NCBI GenBank assembly: GCA_023212695.1
Contig: JALCCG010000358.1
Location: forward strand, 1-19,567
DNA from: Sporisorium sorghi
Lineage: Eukaryota > Basidiomycota > Ustilaginomycetes > Ustilaginales > Ustilaginaceae
DNA length: 19,567 bases
Direction of reading: 5' to 3'
A model generated the notes under the pieces. The model was given only the letters and a program-made list of their open reading frames with translations. It ran no database searches and was not told where the DNA came from. Below, piece after piece: positions 1 through 6,744 of the stretch (positions are counted from its first letter, which is position 1; each line of letters begins with the position of its first letter). The position numbers were made by a program, and so were the translations under genes.

Positions 1-52
1 GCCTGCCCGGCCGCCTGGGGGGAAAAAAAGAAAAAGGGCGGCTTGGCGGCGG

Positions 53-58
53 TTTTTT

Positions 59-92
<34 letters not shown>
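53..92. repeat. Poly(dA:dT) tract, T6-G-T33
   Basis: A nearly uninterrupted homopolymer on the plus strand, broken by one G at 59. Such tracts resist nucleosome wrapping and often mark fungal promoters. The exact length may be affected by sequencing slippage. Confidence 0.85.
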
Positions 93-93
<1 letters not shown>

Positions 94-135
94 TCTTTCG
101 CCAGTGTTGTGGGAAGCGTGTCGAGCATGTCAGGT

Positions 136-141
136 CACGTG
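136..141. promoter_or_regulatory. CACGTG E-box
   Basis: Palindromic CACGTG about 170 bp upstream of the Rrp42-like start codon. This is the core site of fungal bHLH regulators. Binding is inferred from the motif alone. Confidence 0.35.
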
Positions 142-312
142 CCTCCACTTGGTCAAGAATCTTTTGAATTTTTACTTTTCGAAGCTCATGATGCTCCTCC
201 TCCCTCTTTGCTTCCGACAACTCATCTCGACTGTGCTTGTCGCCATTGCGATCTCACCTACCATCCACAGTGGCATTGCCGTCAAGGTCTTCACCGGCTC
301 CTTCCGTTCGCC

Positions 313-1449
313 ATGCCACCTCAGGTCCTATCACGGTCGCAAGGCGACTTCTTCCTTCGAGGCCTCACGTCAGATCCACCACAACGCTCCGATGGACGAC
401 ATCTCCTCGCTTTCCGCTCTCTCGACGTCGACACCGGTGTCGCAGCGCAAGCCAACGGCTCATCTCAGATCACTCTTGGAGGTACCGAGATCTTTTGCGG
501 TATCAAAGCCGAGGTGAGCAGCTTTGGCGATGACAGTGACGACGAGGATGAGGAGGCCGAATTCCAGACACAGGACGATCTCGACTTGGCCAGCGAAAGC
601 AGGAAGACGGGCAGGATCAAATGCTCCGTCGACTACTCGCAGTCGCTCGTGCATTCATTCGATAGCAAAGTGCTCGACTCGCTCTCCATCTCGCTCTCGT
701 CCATGGTCAACTCGGCTTTCTCGCCAAGATCGTCTCCTCTGCCATTACATCAGCTGCTCATCATTGCCAACGCCAAGCACTGGACAATATACATCGACCT
801 GCTGGTCAACTCGCTATCTGGTGGCAACCTCTTTGATGCCGCGTTTGCCGGCATCTTTGCCGCCTTTTACGATACTCGCGTGCCCGTGACCCGCGGCGTT
901 GCATTCGAGGCGCCTGCTACCTTGGACGAGTCCGGCAACGCGATGCAGGGCGCTTTTGCTAACGCCCAGGGCGACCTCGACCAGATGGGTATCAAGGGCT
1001 TGCTGAAGAAGAAGCCCAAACTGAATGCAGCTGGTGCATCGCGCAATGGGTCAGGGTCCAACTCGAAAGTGGTCGACTTTGAGCTCGAGCACAGCGGCGA
1101 AGATGGAGCTGTGCTGGATGGACGCCAGGACCTTCCGCTGTGCATCACGGTCAACATCCTCCCAAACAGCTACTTGCTGGATGCCGATGTGGACGAGGAA
1201 GCGTGTGTGGGCTCGCGCGTTCAGGTGCTGGCGACACGCACTTCCAAAGTGCTCTCGGTGCGCACCGAAGGGACCGACGACATCTCGTTCAAGCGCGTCA
1301 GCGAAGCCATCCGCATCGGCAGCGTACAGGCGGCCCGACTAGCCGATGCGCTGTTGAATCGACTCGCCGCTACAGCGGGCCCGGACGACGACGATGAAGA
1401 ACAAGGTGCGCAGATTACAGCTCAGGGCTCGATGGACGTCGACGCATGA
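313..1449 (+). CDS. RRP42: Exosome complex core subunit Rrp42/EXOSC7-like (RNase PH fold)
   Basis: Predicted 378-residue subunit of the hexameric RNase PH ring of the eukaryotic RNA exosome, which processes and degrades RNA in nucleus and cytoplasm. The family hallmarks appear in order: an RSDGR start of the fold near residue 23, the GSSQITLGGTEIFCGIKAEV strand near 45-65, KHWTIYIDLLV, SGGNLFDAAFAG, and near the end LLDADVDEEACVGSRV. The pattern fits EXOSC7/Rrp42 better than Rrp43 or Rrp45. Eukaryotic ring subunits of this type are structural rather than catalytic (family knowledge). Two fungal-type insertions are visible: an acidic Asp/Glu run near residues 71-85 and a Lys/Gly/Ser-rich stretch near 220-265. 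I chose ATG 313 because the family similarity begins just after it; the frame stays open back to 43 but reads through poly(T) as poly-Phe. Rrp43 remains a less likely alternative. Confidence 0.75.
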   Translation: MPPQVLSRSQGDFFLRGLTSDPPQRSDGRHLLAFRSLDVDTGVAAQANGSSQITLGGTEIFCGIKAEVSSFGDDSDDEDEEAEFQTQDDLDLASESRKTGRIKCSVDYSQSLVHSFDSKVLDSLSISLSSMVNSAFSPRSSPLPLHQLLIIANAKHWTIYIDLLVNSLSGGNLFDAAFAGIFAAFYDTRVPVTRGVAFEAPATLDESGNAMQGAFANAQGDLDQMGIKGLLKKKPKLNAAGASRNGSGSNSKVVDFELEHSGEDGAVLDGRQDLPLCITVNILPNSYLLDADVDEEACVGSRVQVLATRTSKVLSVRTEGTDDISFKRVSEAIRIGSVQAARLADALLNRLAATAGPDDDDEEQGAQITAQGSMDVDA

Positions 1450-2075
1450 TGACCCTTGCTGGTGCGCATTACATTCTCTACCGGCCTTCCGAGGACTTCT
1501 TGTATTTTTAATCACCAATGCAATCCGCTTGCTGCGTAGCTTTGCTCGTCTGAGAGTTTCTTTTCACTGTGCAGGAGACTGCCAGGCAGATTTGCGACCA
1601 AGAGATGAGTGGGTCTTTTGAGCTTAATGGCCTTCACCTCGCCTTTGTCCGAGAACCATCCTTAGCTGGCCAGATAAGAAAGAGTGTCGTGAGGAAGATG
1701 CCTTCAAGCACTCGGAACCTGAGCCGATGTATGCGCTGGCTCTCCGCGAGAAGCAACAAAGTCTGGACTGGCATCGACATCCTGGCAAGACTCCAAGGCT
1801 CACCAAAAGCTGTGTCGAACGATTGAAATGAAAATTCATCGTAAAAATGAGGTCACAAAAAAAAAAACGTGCTTTTCGTCCTGTCCCGCCAAGCTTCTTG
1901 TCTCGTCGGAAGCTGCAGTGTCAGTGGAGCGATCCAGCGCCTCACCTCGTGGTCATTGCTCTCACTGGTCCACTATCTATCAAGGTTCACTCGGCCACCG
2001 CCGCGATGCAGACATGTGAACCATGTCGAAGGCAGTCTCATTTCGGCCACGAGACGGTGTTCAGAAAAGGAACAA
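1450..2075. other. Intergenic: 3' flank of the Rrp42-like gene, no gene seen
   Basis: Only short overlapping ORFs without recognisable domains occur on either strand. An A11 run sits at 1857-1867, and a small hairpin (ATGAA-AA-TTCAT) lies just before it at about 1828-1839. I see no tRNA, snRNA or transposase signature. The 3' untranslated region of the Rrp42-like gene must end here, but no convincing polyadenylation signal stands out. Confidence 0.5.
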
Positions 2076-2105
2076 CAGTCGGACCTCTCGAAATGAACCC
2101 TTTTT
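2076..2105 (+). repeat. Left terminal inverted repeat (30 bp)
   Basis: It matches the reverse complement of 2559-2588 at every position. The match stops at 2075 (A here, T in the complement of the other side), so the outer boundary is sharp. Confidence 0.85.
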
Positions 2106-2558
2106 TCTCAAAATTAATTGCCATTGAGATTGTCACACTGTGCAGTAGCAAACAGCTAACTCTCTTTCCAGGAAGTGCTAGAATGGATTGAAAACTTGCA
2201 AAAAGCTTCACAAGCCAGATCATGGTTGATTGTAGGTGAGTCTTTCAGTCTTGGTCCTCAATATTATCTAAATCTCCTTGTTTCTCAGATCTTTTCTTTG
2301 CTAGAAGCTGTCTTTGCAGTCAAAACACAGCTCACCCAATTTTCTGATGTTCTTTGTAGCATGTGCCTGGTACAATTTTAGTGAGTTGCCACTGCAGACA
2401 AAGAAGACCATAAGCTGCACACTTGGAAAGCTGATACTGTGACAAAGAGATTGATGGTACTCAAGCCCAACTTCATATGATCTAAGCTGGTGATCAATGA
2501 TGAATGTCACTTCCAAGAATTTTGGGACCTCAATTTATTTGGCAAGTTCCTGTCAGTT

Positions 2559-2588
2559 AAAAAGGGTTCATTTCGAGAGGTCCGACTG
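2559..2588 (-). repeat. Right terminal inverted repeat (30 bp)
   Basis: Inverted copy of 2076-2105. It ends GACTG and is followed directly by an A-rich run (2589-2602), so any short AA target duplication cannot be told from the background. Confidence 0.85.
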
Positions 2589-2834
2589 AAAAAAATAAAA
2601 AAGTGTAGCTGCCCCGTGCGAAAATCCCAAAAGGAAAGAGTCGTGCGCATGATTCATCCTTTTCTCTTGAACTGTGGAAAAGCGCAGAGAGAGACGCTTC
2701 GGCTCTGCCCGAAGCTCATTCAGAGCGCGTATAAGTGCGCATCTTGCGAGTATCTCCTCTTTCCCTCCCTTCCTTCCCTTCCCACTCTCACCCTCATCGC
2801 CACGGAGGGCCCGAACAGATCAACGACGACAATC
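2589..2834 (+). promoter_or_regulatory. Core promoter and 5' leader of the BAR-prephenate dehydratase gene
   Basis: An A-rich tract (A7-T-A6) at 2589-2602 is followed by a TATA-type TATAAG at 2730-2735, about 100 bp before the ATG. A long CT-rich stretch lies at roughly 2750-2800. A TATA box followed by a pyrimidine-rich block is a common layout around fungal transcription starts, so the mRNA probably begins in or near the CT block. That would exclude the in-frame upstream ATG at 2490. Confidence 0.5.
2730..2735 (+). promoter_or_regulatory. TATA box (TATAAG)
   Basis: It sits in the context gcgTATAAGtgcg, 100 bp upstream of ATG 2835 and just before a CT-rich tract. Position and context suit a core promoter, but there is no transcript evidence. 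Confidence 0.4.
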
Positions 2835-5800
2835 ATGGCCTCCTTCTTTGCGAAAGCCAGAGAGCGAGCTGAAGCCGCTGCTCAGCAGTTGCAGGCACAC
2901 CATGCCGCCTCGTCTGCCAACAAGACCAGTAGCGATGCCTCTGCCTCAGGCGACGCCACTGGCTCCGGCACCAGCTCTAGCTCTGGCTTCACGTATACAG
3001 GCTCGGTGCCTCATCTCTTCCGACAGGGCCTTGCCTCGGTCGATCCCCGCTACGAGTCGACACGTCAGTTCCATCTGCTAAGTCAAGCCATCAAGGGCTT
3101 CAACATCGACCACGAAGCCGCCGGTCGCGAGGCCAAGAGTCTTGCCAAAGCCACCTTTGTTTGGGGTCAGCACCATCTCCCTGAGAAGCGTCACGACGGT
3201 GTTGGCGACGAGATGCTCACAGACGTGACCGACCGACTTGCATACGTGTGGCATGAGATCGGCCAGCTCGAGACCGCCCACAGCCAGCGGTCCGAACAGG
3301 CACGCAGCCGTCTCAAGCGCTTTGAGAAAGCCGAGATGGAGCTCGGTCAACGCAGGGCGAACCGCAACAAGCTCAAAAAGGAACTCCACGACCTCGTCCC
3401 CGAACGTGCCATTGCAGCAGGAAGTGCGCGTGCTCAGGAGGCCCAGAGCCGTCTTCAAGACCTCATCGATGACGATCAAGCCGATGAAGAGTCGCTGAGT
3501 CGCCTCAAACGCGAGAGCGTCAAGGAGGGCTATACCGCCATGTTTGACAGCCTCATCGAGCTCGGCGAAAAGATGGCCCTTGTCGCACGTTATGGCAAGC
3601 TGCTCACCACGCTCGTCCCCACCGAAAAGTCGCCTTTCCCCGCTTCTGCCAAGCCGCGCGGAGACAACATCCCTCTCTGGGACGGCGCTTCCAAGACCGC
3701 CGACGTCCGTGCAGCCCTCGCCTCTGCGCTTTCATCTTTCCAACCCGACCTTTCTCTTCCCACCTTGTCGACCAACAGCAGCCTGGGTCGCGCCGACACT
3801 GTGTCTTACGGTGTCTCTCACAAGGCAGAGCTTCAAGACAATCAAGACGCAGCAGCAGCGGTAGCTTCCCCCGTCGTCGCTCCAGCTGCGGAGCCTCTCT
3901 CGCCGCGCCGACCCAGCGTCTCGTCGGAGCGCAGTGACCTGCTGCAGCCGGTGAGCGCGGTTTCCCAGCCCAGCGGCAGCGGCAGCGGCAACGGGTCGGC
4001 TCCCAAGCTCAACCTCAGCCCCACCGCCCTCCCTGCTCCGCTGCTTCCACCTCGCCCTCAGCGTAGTCCGTCAGCGACGGCTTCCGACACGTTGCGCTCG
4101 CCGACCGCCAATCCCTTCGCCGACTCTGCCGCCACCACTGCCGCTGCTGCAGGCAGCACTGCAGTGCAGGATGAGGAAACCCACTCGCCTCCGGGCCCAC
4201 CTGGTCCCACGGTTGCCGAGACCGGCGTGGTGCCTACGGGTCCTGGTGGGCCCAAGTCTGGCACGCTTCGACCCCGCCGATCGTCGGCAAGCCAGCGGTC
4301 TGCGTCCATCTCGGCCGCTGCCGTCGCCTATCTCGGTCCCACCGGCACCTACAGCCACCAAGCTGCGCTCAAGGTGTTCGGCGAGGCCGGCACCAACCTT
4401 ATCCCCATGCAGAGCATCACCGGCGCCATCGACTTTGTGCGTCGCGGCACGCCAGGCAACGCCAAGATCGCGATCGTTCCCGTCGAGAACAGCACGTTTG
4501 GACCAGTCCGCGACACGCTGGACAATCTGCTGGGCATCGCCAACGGTGACCGTCACGCTTTCAAGCCTGCCGACGGCGCTCAGCTGCACGTGGTTGGCGA
4601 AGCGTGCCTGTCCGTCGATCACGCCCTGCTGTGCGGACCCAAGACGTACCATCACCTGCTGCAGCTGCAAGGCGATACCGATCCGAACGCCCCCATTCGC
4701 GACGATACGCTGTCCAACATCACGAACGTCATCTCTCACGAGCAAGCTTTGGGCCAATGCTCACACTACCTCACTCGCTACTTGCCGCAGGCGCAGAAGA
4801 AGGCGGTCGAATCCACCGCCGCAGCTGCTGTGACTGCGCTCGAGTTTGAAGCGGGCACGGCGCCAGGCAGGTTGTCCACCTCGGCCGACCACGCTCTCGG
4901 ATTCTCGTCCAACTCGCTCGTGGCCGCCGTAGGAGCCGCAGCTGCAGCAACGACCGTAGGCGTCAGGGTGCTTCGCTCGAGGATCCAGGATGTCCAGGAC
5001 AACCGCACGCGCTTCTTGGTGCTGGCGAGCGAGCCACTGCAAGCGCTGCTGGCCATCAATGCACTGCCACAGTCGCTTTCGCGTCTCTACAGCCCATCGA
5101 CGCCTGCCGCTGCTAAGACTGGGCGATCGCTGCTTGGCGTCAACGATGCGCTTGCTTCGGACTTGGCTGCCGAGGCTGGCAGCTACAGCCGCCACGACGG
5201 CGCTTTCGACAGACTGACGACGCAGCTGCACAAGCTGGAGGGTGTCTCGGTGCGCAAGGTCGACCGTCGGCCCGCTTCGTCGACCAACGCGACAGCTACA
5301 GACAGCAGCGTGTGGCGCAGCAGCTATCTTTTCGAACTGCAGTATCCTGCCTCTTCTGCTGCTGTTGCCGAAGCACAGACCCGCCAAGTGGTTGCAGAAT
5401 TGTCGCTTGGCAGCTCTGCAAGCACTACGCTTGGGGATGCAGCGCCGATCACGTATCTCGGCAGCTGGCTCGTCGATGGACAGACGCTGCGAGGTGAGAC
5501 TACCAGTAGTGCTGCTGGTCAAGCGCCGAACGTCTCACCGGCTGCAGGCGCATCGGGGTCTAGTCTCTCACAGATCCCGCTACCCGCTTCATCGCAATCG
5601 ACCGACAGAGAGAAAAAGGAGCTGGAAGCGCAGCAGGAAGCCGCTGAGGTGCAAAGGCATGCAGCTCAAGCACGCTTCAGCCGTCAACAGCAACAGGCGG
5701 AGCTGTACGGCACCGCAGCACAGCCGTCTGGATCCTCGACAGGTGCTGCCGGAGGTGGTCGCACGCAGCCTTTGTCCGGACTGCAAGAGAGTGAGGCCGA

Positions 5801-5861
5801 GCAACGTCTGGACGACGAAGAGGGACTGCCGGCGTATCAACCCCTTGACCCTGGCTCGTGA
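2835..5861 (+). CDS. Pil1/Lsp1-type BAR domain fused to prephenate dehydratase and ACT domain
   Basis: One uninterrupted 1008-residue frame. Residues about 57-262 resemble the eisosome BAR proteins Pil1/Lsp1 (note FDSLIELGEKMALVARYGK), which bend and coat the plasma membrane. A Ser/Pro/Ala-rich linker with a PPGPPGP run fills 263-495. From about 497 (YLGPTGTYSHQAAL) comes prephenate dehydratase, which converts prephenate to phenylpyruvate in phenylalanine synthesis (yeast Pha2, E. coli PheA). Its key positions are kept: E551-N552, S634-H635, Q641-C642 and the TRF motif T725-F727. An ACT domain follows at about 785-880, with DRRP (810-813) where the classical phenylalanine-binding ESRP motif stands, and ends in YLGSW. 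The tail 881-1008 has a Glu/Gln coiled-coil-like stretch and ends LPAYQPLDPGS. ATG 2835 is chosen for its position after the TATA/CT promoter. Each half is recognised confidently; their fusion in one protein is seen in the sequence but an unseen intron or alternative transcript could separate them. Confidence 0.85.
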   Translation: MASFFAKARERAEAAAQQLQAHHAASSANKTSSDASASGDATGSGTSSSSGFTYTGSVPHLFRQGLASVDPRYESTRQFHLLSQAIKGFNIDHEAAGREAKSLAKATFVWGQHHLPEKRHDGVGDEMLTDVTDRLAYVWHEIGQLETAHSQRSEQARSRLKRFEKAEMELGQRRANRNKLKKELHDLVPERAIAAGSARAQEAQSRLQDLIDDDQADEESLSRLKRESVKEGYTAMFDSLIELGEKMALVARYGKLLTTLVPTEKSPFPASAKPRGDNIPLWDGASKTADVRAALASALSSFQPDLSLPTLSTNSSLGRADTVSYGVSHKAELQDNQDAAAAVASPVVAPAAEPLSPRRPSVSSERSDLLQPVSAVSQPSGSGSGNGSAPKLNLSPTALPAPLLPPRPQRSPSATASDTLRSPTANPFADSAATTAAAAGSTAVQDEETHSPPGPPGPTVAETGVVPTGPGGPKSGTLRPRRSSASQRSASISAAAVAYLGPTGTYSHQAALKVFGEAGTNLIPMQSITGAIDFVRRGTPGNAKIAIVPVENSTFGPVRDTLDNLLGIANGDRHAFKPADGAQLHVVGEACLSVDHALLCGPKTYHHLLQLQGDTDPNAPIRDDTLSNITNVISHEQALGQCSHYLTRYLPQAQKKAVESTAAAAVTALEFEAGTAPGRLSTSADHALGFSSNSLVAAVGAAAAATTVGVRVLRSRIQDVQDNRTRFLVLASEPLQALLAINALPQSLSRLYSPSTPAAAKTGRSLLGVNDALASDLAAEAGSYSRHDGAFDRLTTQLHKLEGVSVRKVDRRPASSTNATATDSSVWRSSYLFELQYPASSAAVAEAQTRQVVAELSLGSSASTTLGDAAPITYLGSWLVDGQTLRGETTSSAAGQAPNVSPAAGASGSSLSQIPLPASSQSTDREKKELEAQQEAAEVQRHAAQARFSRQQQQAELYGTAAQPSGSSTGAAGGGRTQPLSGLQESEAEQRLDDEEGLPAYQPLDPGS

Positions 5862-6328
5862 AGCTGAGCGGAAGTCTCTCACTCTCACCAAGTGTACCCA
5901 GCATGTTCGCCAAATCAGATCTGAATACCACTTCTCTTGTTTCGTCCACTCGTTGTGTGCAGGTCTGTTATTTCCAGTGCAAACGAATGTGAAGGTAGAA
6001 GCGGATGGATGTCGACGCTGTCTGACATGAGCGTGATGGGACTCGGAAGGCGGTGCATAGAGAAGCAACAGGGGCCGAGAGCAGCGGCGTGCATAGCTGA
6101 CCGCCAAGAGAATAGGGGCGGCCGATGAAATTTCGTCGCTCCAAGACGCGTCAAAAGAGGCGAGCAGCAGCAGCAAGCGAGTTTTCTTCAGGGTCTTCCG
6201 GCTGTGTTGTGTGTGTCCGGTGCTTTGGCAGGGTCTTGTGCTGATTCAAAGGAGAGCGCCTCGCGGCCTGTCTCCCGAGACACACCTTTTTGCCCGCATG
6301 ACGGTGTTGCGCAGCCCTTGACGCTGAG

Positions 6329-6367
6329 AAAAAAAAAAAAAAAAAGAAAAAGAAAAAAAAAAAAAAA
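6329..6367. repeat. Poly(dA:dT) tract, A17-G-A5-G-A15
   Basis: Near-homopolymeric A run about 380 bp upstream of the chitin synthase start. Probable nucleosome-excluding promoter element. Confidence 0.85.
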
Positions 6368-6437
6368 GGTGTAGAAATCAAGTCGGACCAACACTTCTGT
6401 GCCGCGGCGGGTGCGCACTGCATTTTGGATGAGAGCG

Positions 6438-6467
6438 AGAGAGAGGCTTGCACAGCCTGAGCTCTCT
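6438..6467 (+). other. Potential stem-loop in the chitin synthase 5' region
   Basis: AGAGAG-AGGCT-TGCAC-AGCCT-GAG-CTCTCT can pair 11 bases with a 5-base loop and a 3-base bulge. It could form in the mRNA leader if transcription starts upstream of it. No function is known. Confidence 0.3.
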
Positions 6468-6744
6468 TCCCTCTTTCATCTGCATCTGCGCCTCGTGCTT
6501 GCCTCGATCTTCTGAGCGGACACCACAGAGCATTGTCATCTCGAGCGGCGTCGCCTTTCTTCTTCAACATCACCATCACCCTCGCCATCTCCGGTCCTTG
6601 TCCTAGCAGGCTTGCTTCATCTGCATAGACCCCCTGCTTCATCATCATCATCTCGATCCTCCCGCCTCTCGCAAGACACTGACGATCGACAGCTCTGAAC
6701 ATTCAGTCTAGCGCTTCGAGTGTAAACCCACCTCGATTCCAAGC

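Larger units (their letters stand above)
1..312 (+). promoter_or_regulatory. Upstream region of the Rrp42-like gene, with long poly(T) and an E-box
   Basis: The stretch opens with a purine-rich block, then carries T6-G-T33 at 53-92, about 220 bp before the chosen start codon. A perfect CACGTG E-box (core of bHLH factors such as Cbf1/Pho4) lies at 136-141. A PAC-like ACTCATCTCG near 221 and an A/T-rich stretch near 165-175 loosely recall the PAC/RRPE pair of yeast ribosome-biogenesis promoters, but the match is imperfect and the yeast rule may not hold here. The reading frame is open through this region, yet it would encode a poly-Phe run and no family similarity, so I treat it as untranslated. 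The far upstream part may belong to a gene outside the window. Confidence 0.5.
2076..2588. mobile_element. MITE-like element with perfect 30 bp terminal inverted repeats
   Basis: The first 30 bases (2076-2105, beginning CAGTCGGACCTCTCG) recur exactly, inverted, at 2559-2588. They enclose about 450 bp that is visibly more AT-rich than the flanking genes and has no intact ORF. This is the structure of a non-autonomous DNA transposon or deletion derivative. A CAGT terminus is common in pogo/Tigger-like Tc1-mariner relatives, but those duplicate TA on insertion, whereas here both ends are flanked by AA, so the superfamily is unresolved. A fragment around 2172-2235 (reading EWIENLQKASQARSWLIV) might be a transposase remnant, which is speculative. 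The element lies in the promoter region of the BAR-prephenate dehydratase gene, about 250 bp before its start codon. Confidence 0.65.
5862..6744 (+). promoter_or_regulatory. 3' flank of the fusion gene and promoter/leader of the chitin synthase
   Basis: No gene is seen here. The stretch contains a long A tract (6329-6367), a potential RNA hairpin (6438-6467), and a pyrimidine-rich leader with CATCATCATCATC repeats before ATG 6745. One upstream ATG at 6429 opens a short 28-codon frame in another register that closes before the main start; whether it is inside the transcript is unknown. Confidence 0.45.

Noticed and set aside
43..312. N-terminal extension of the Rrp42-like ORF
   Set aside because: It translates the poly(T) run as poly-Phe and shows no family similarity; homology begins only after ATG 313.
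2172..2360. Possible transposase remnant inside the inverted-repeat element
   Set aside because: The short stretch has no identifiable catalytic triad; not strong enough to annotate as a pseudogene.
4071..4757. Minus-strand ORF antisense to the dehydratase region
   Set aside because: No recognisable domain, and it lies wholly opposite conserved dehydratase codons.
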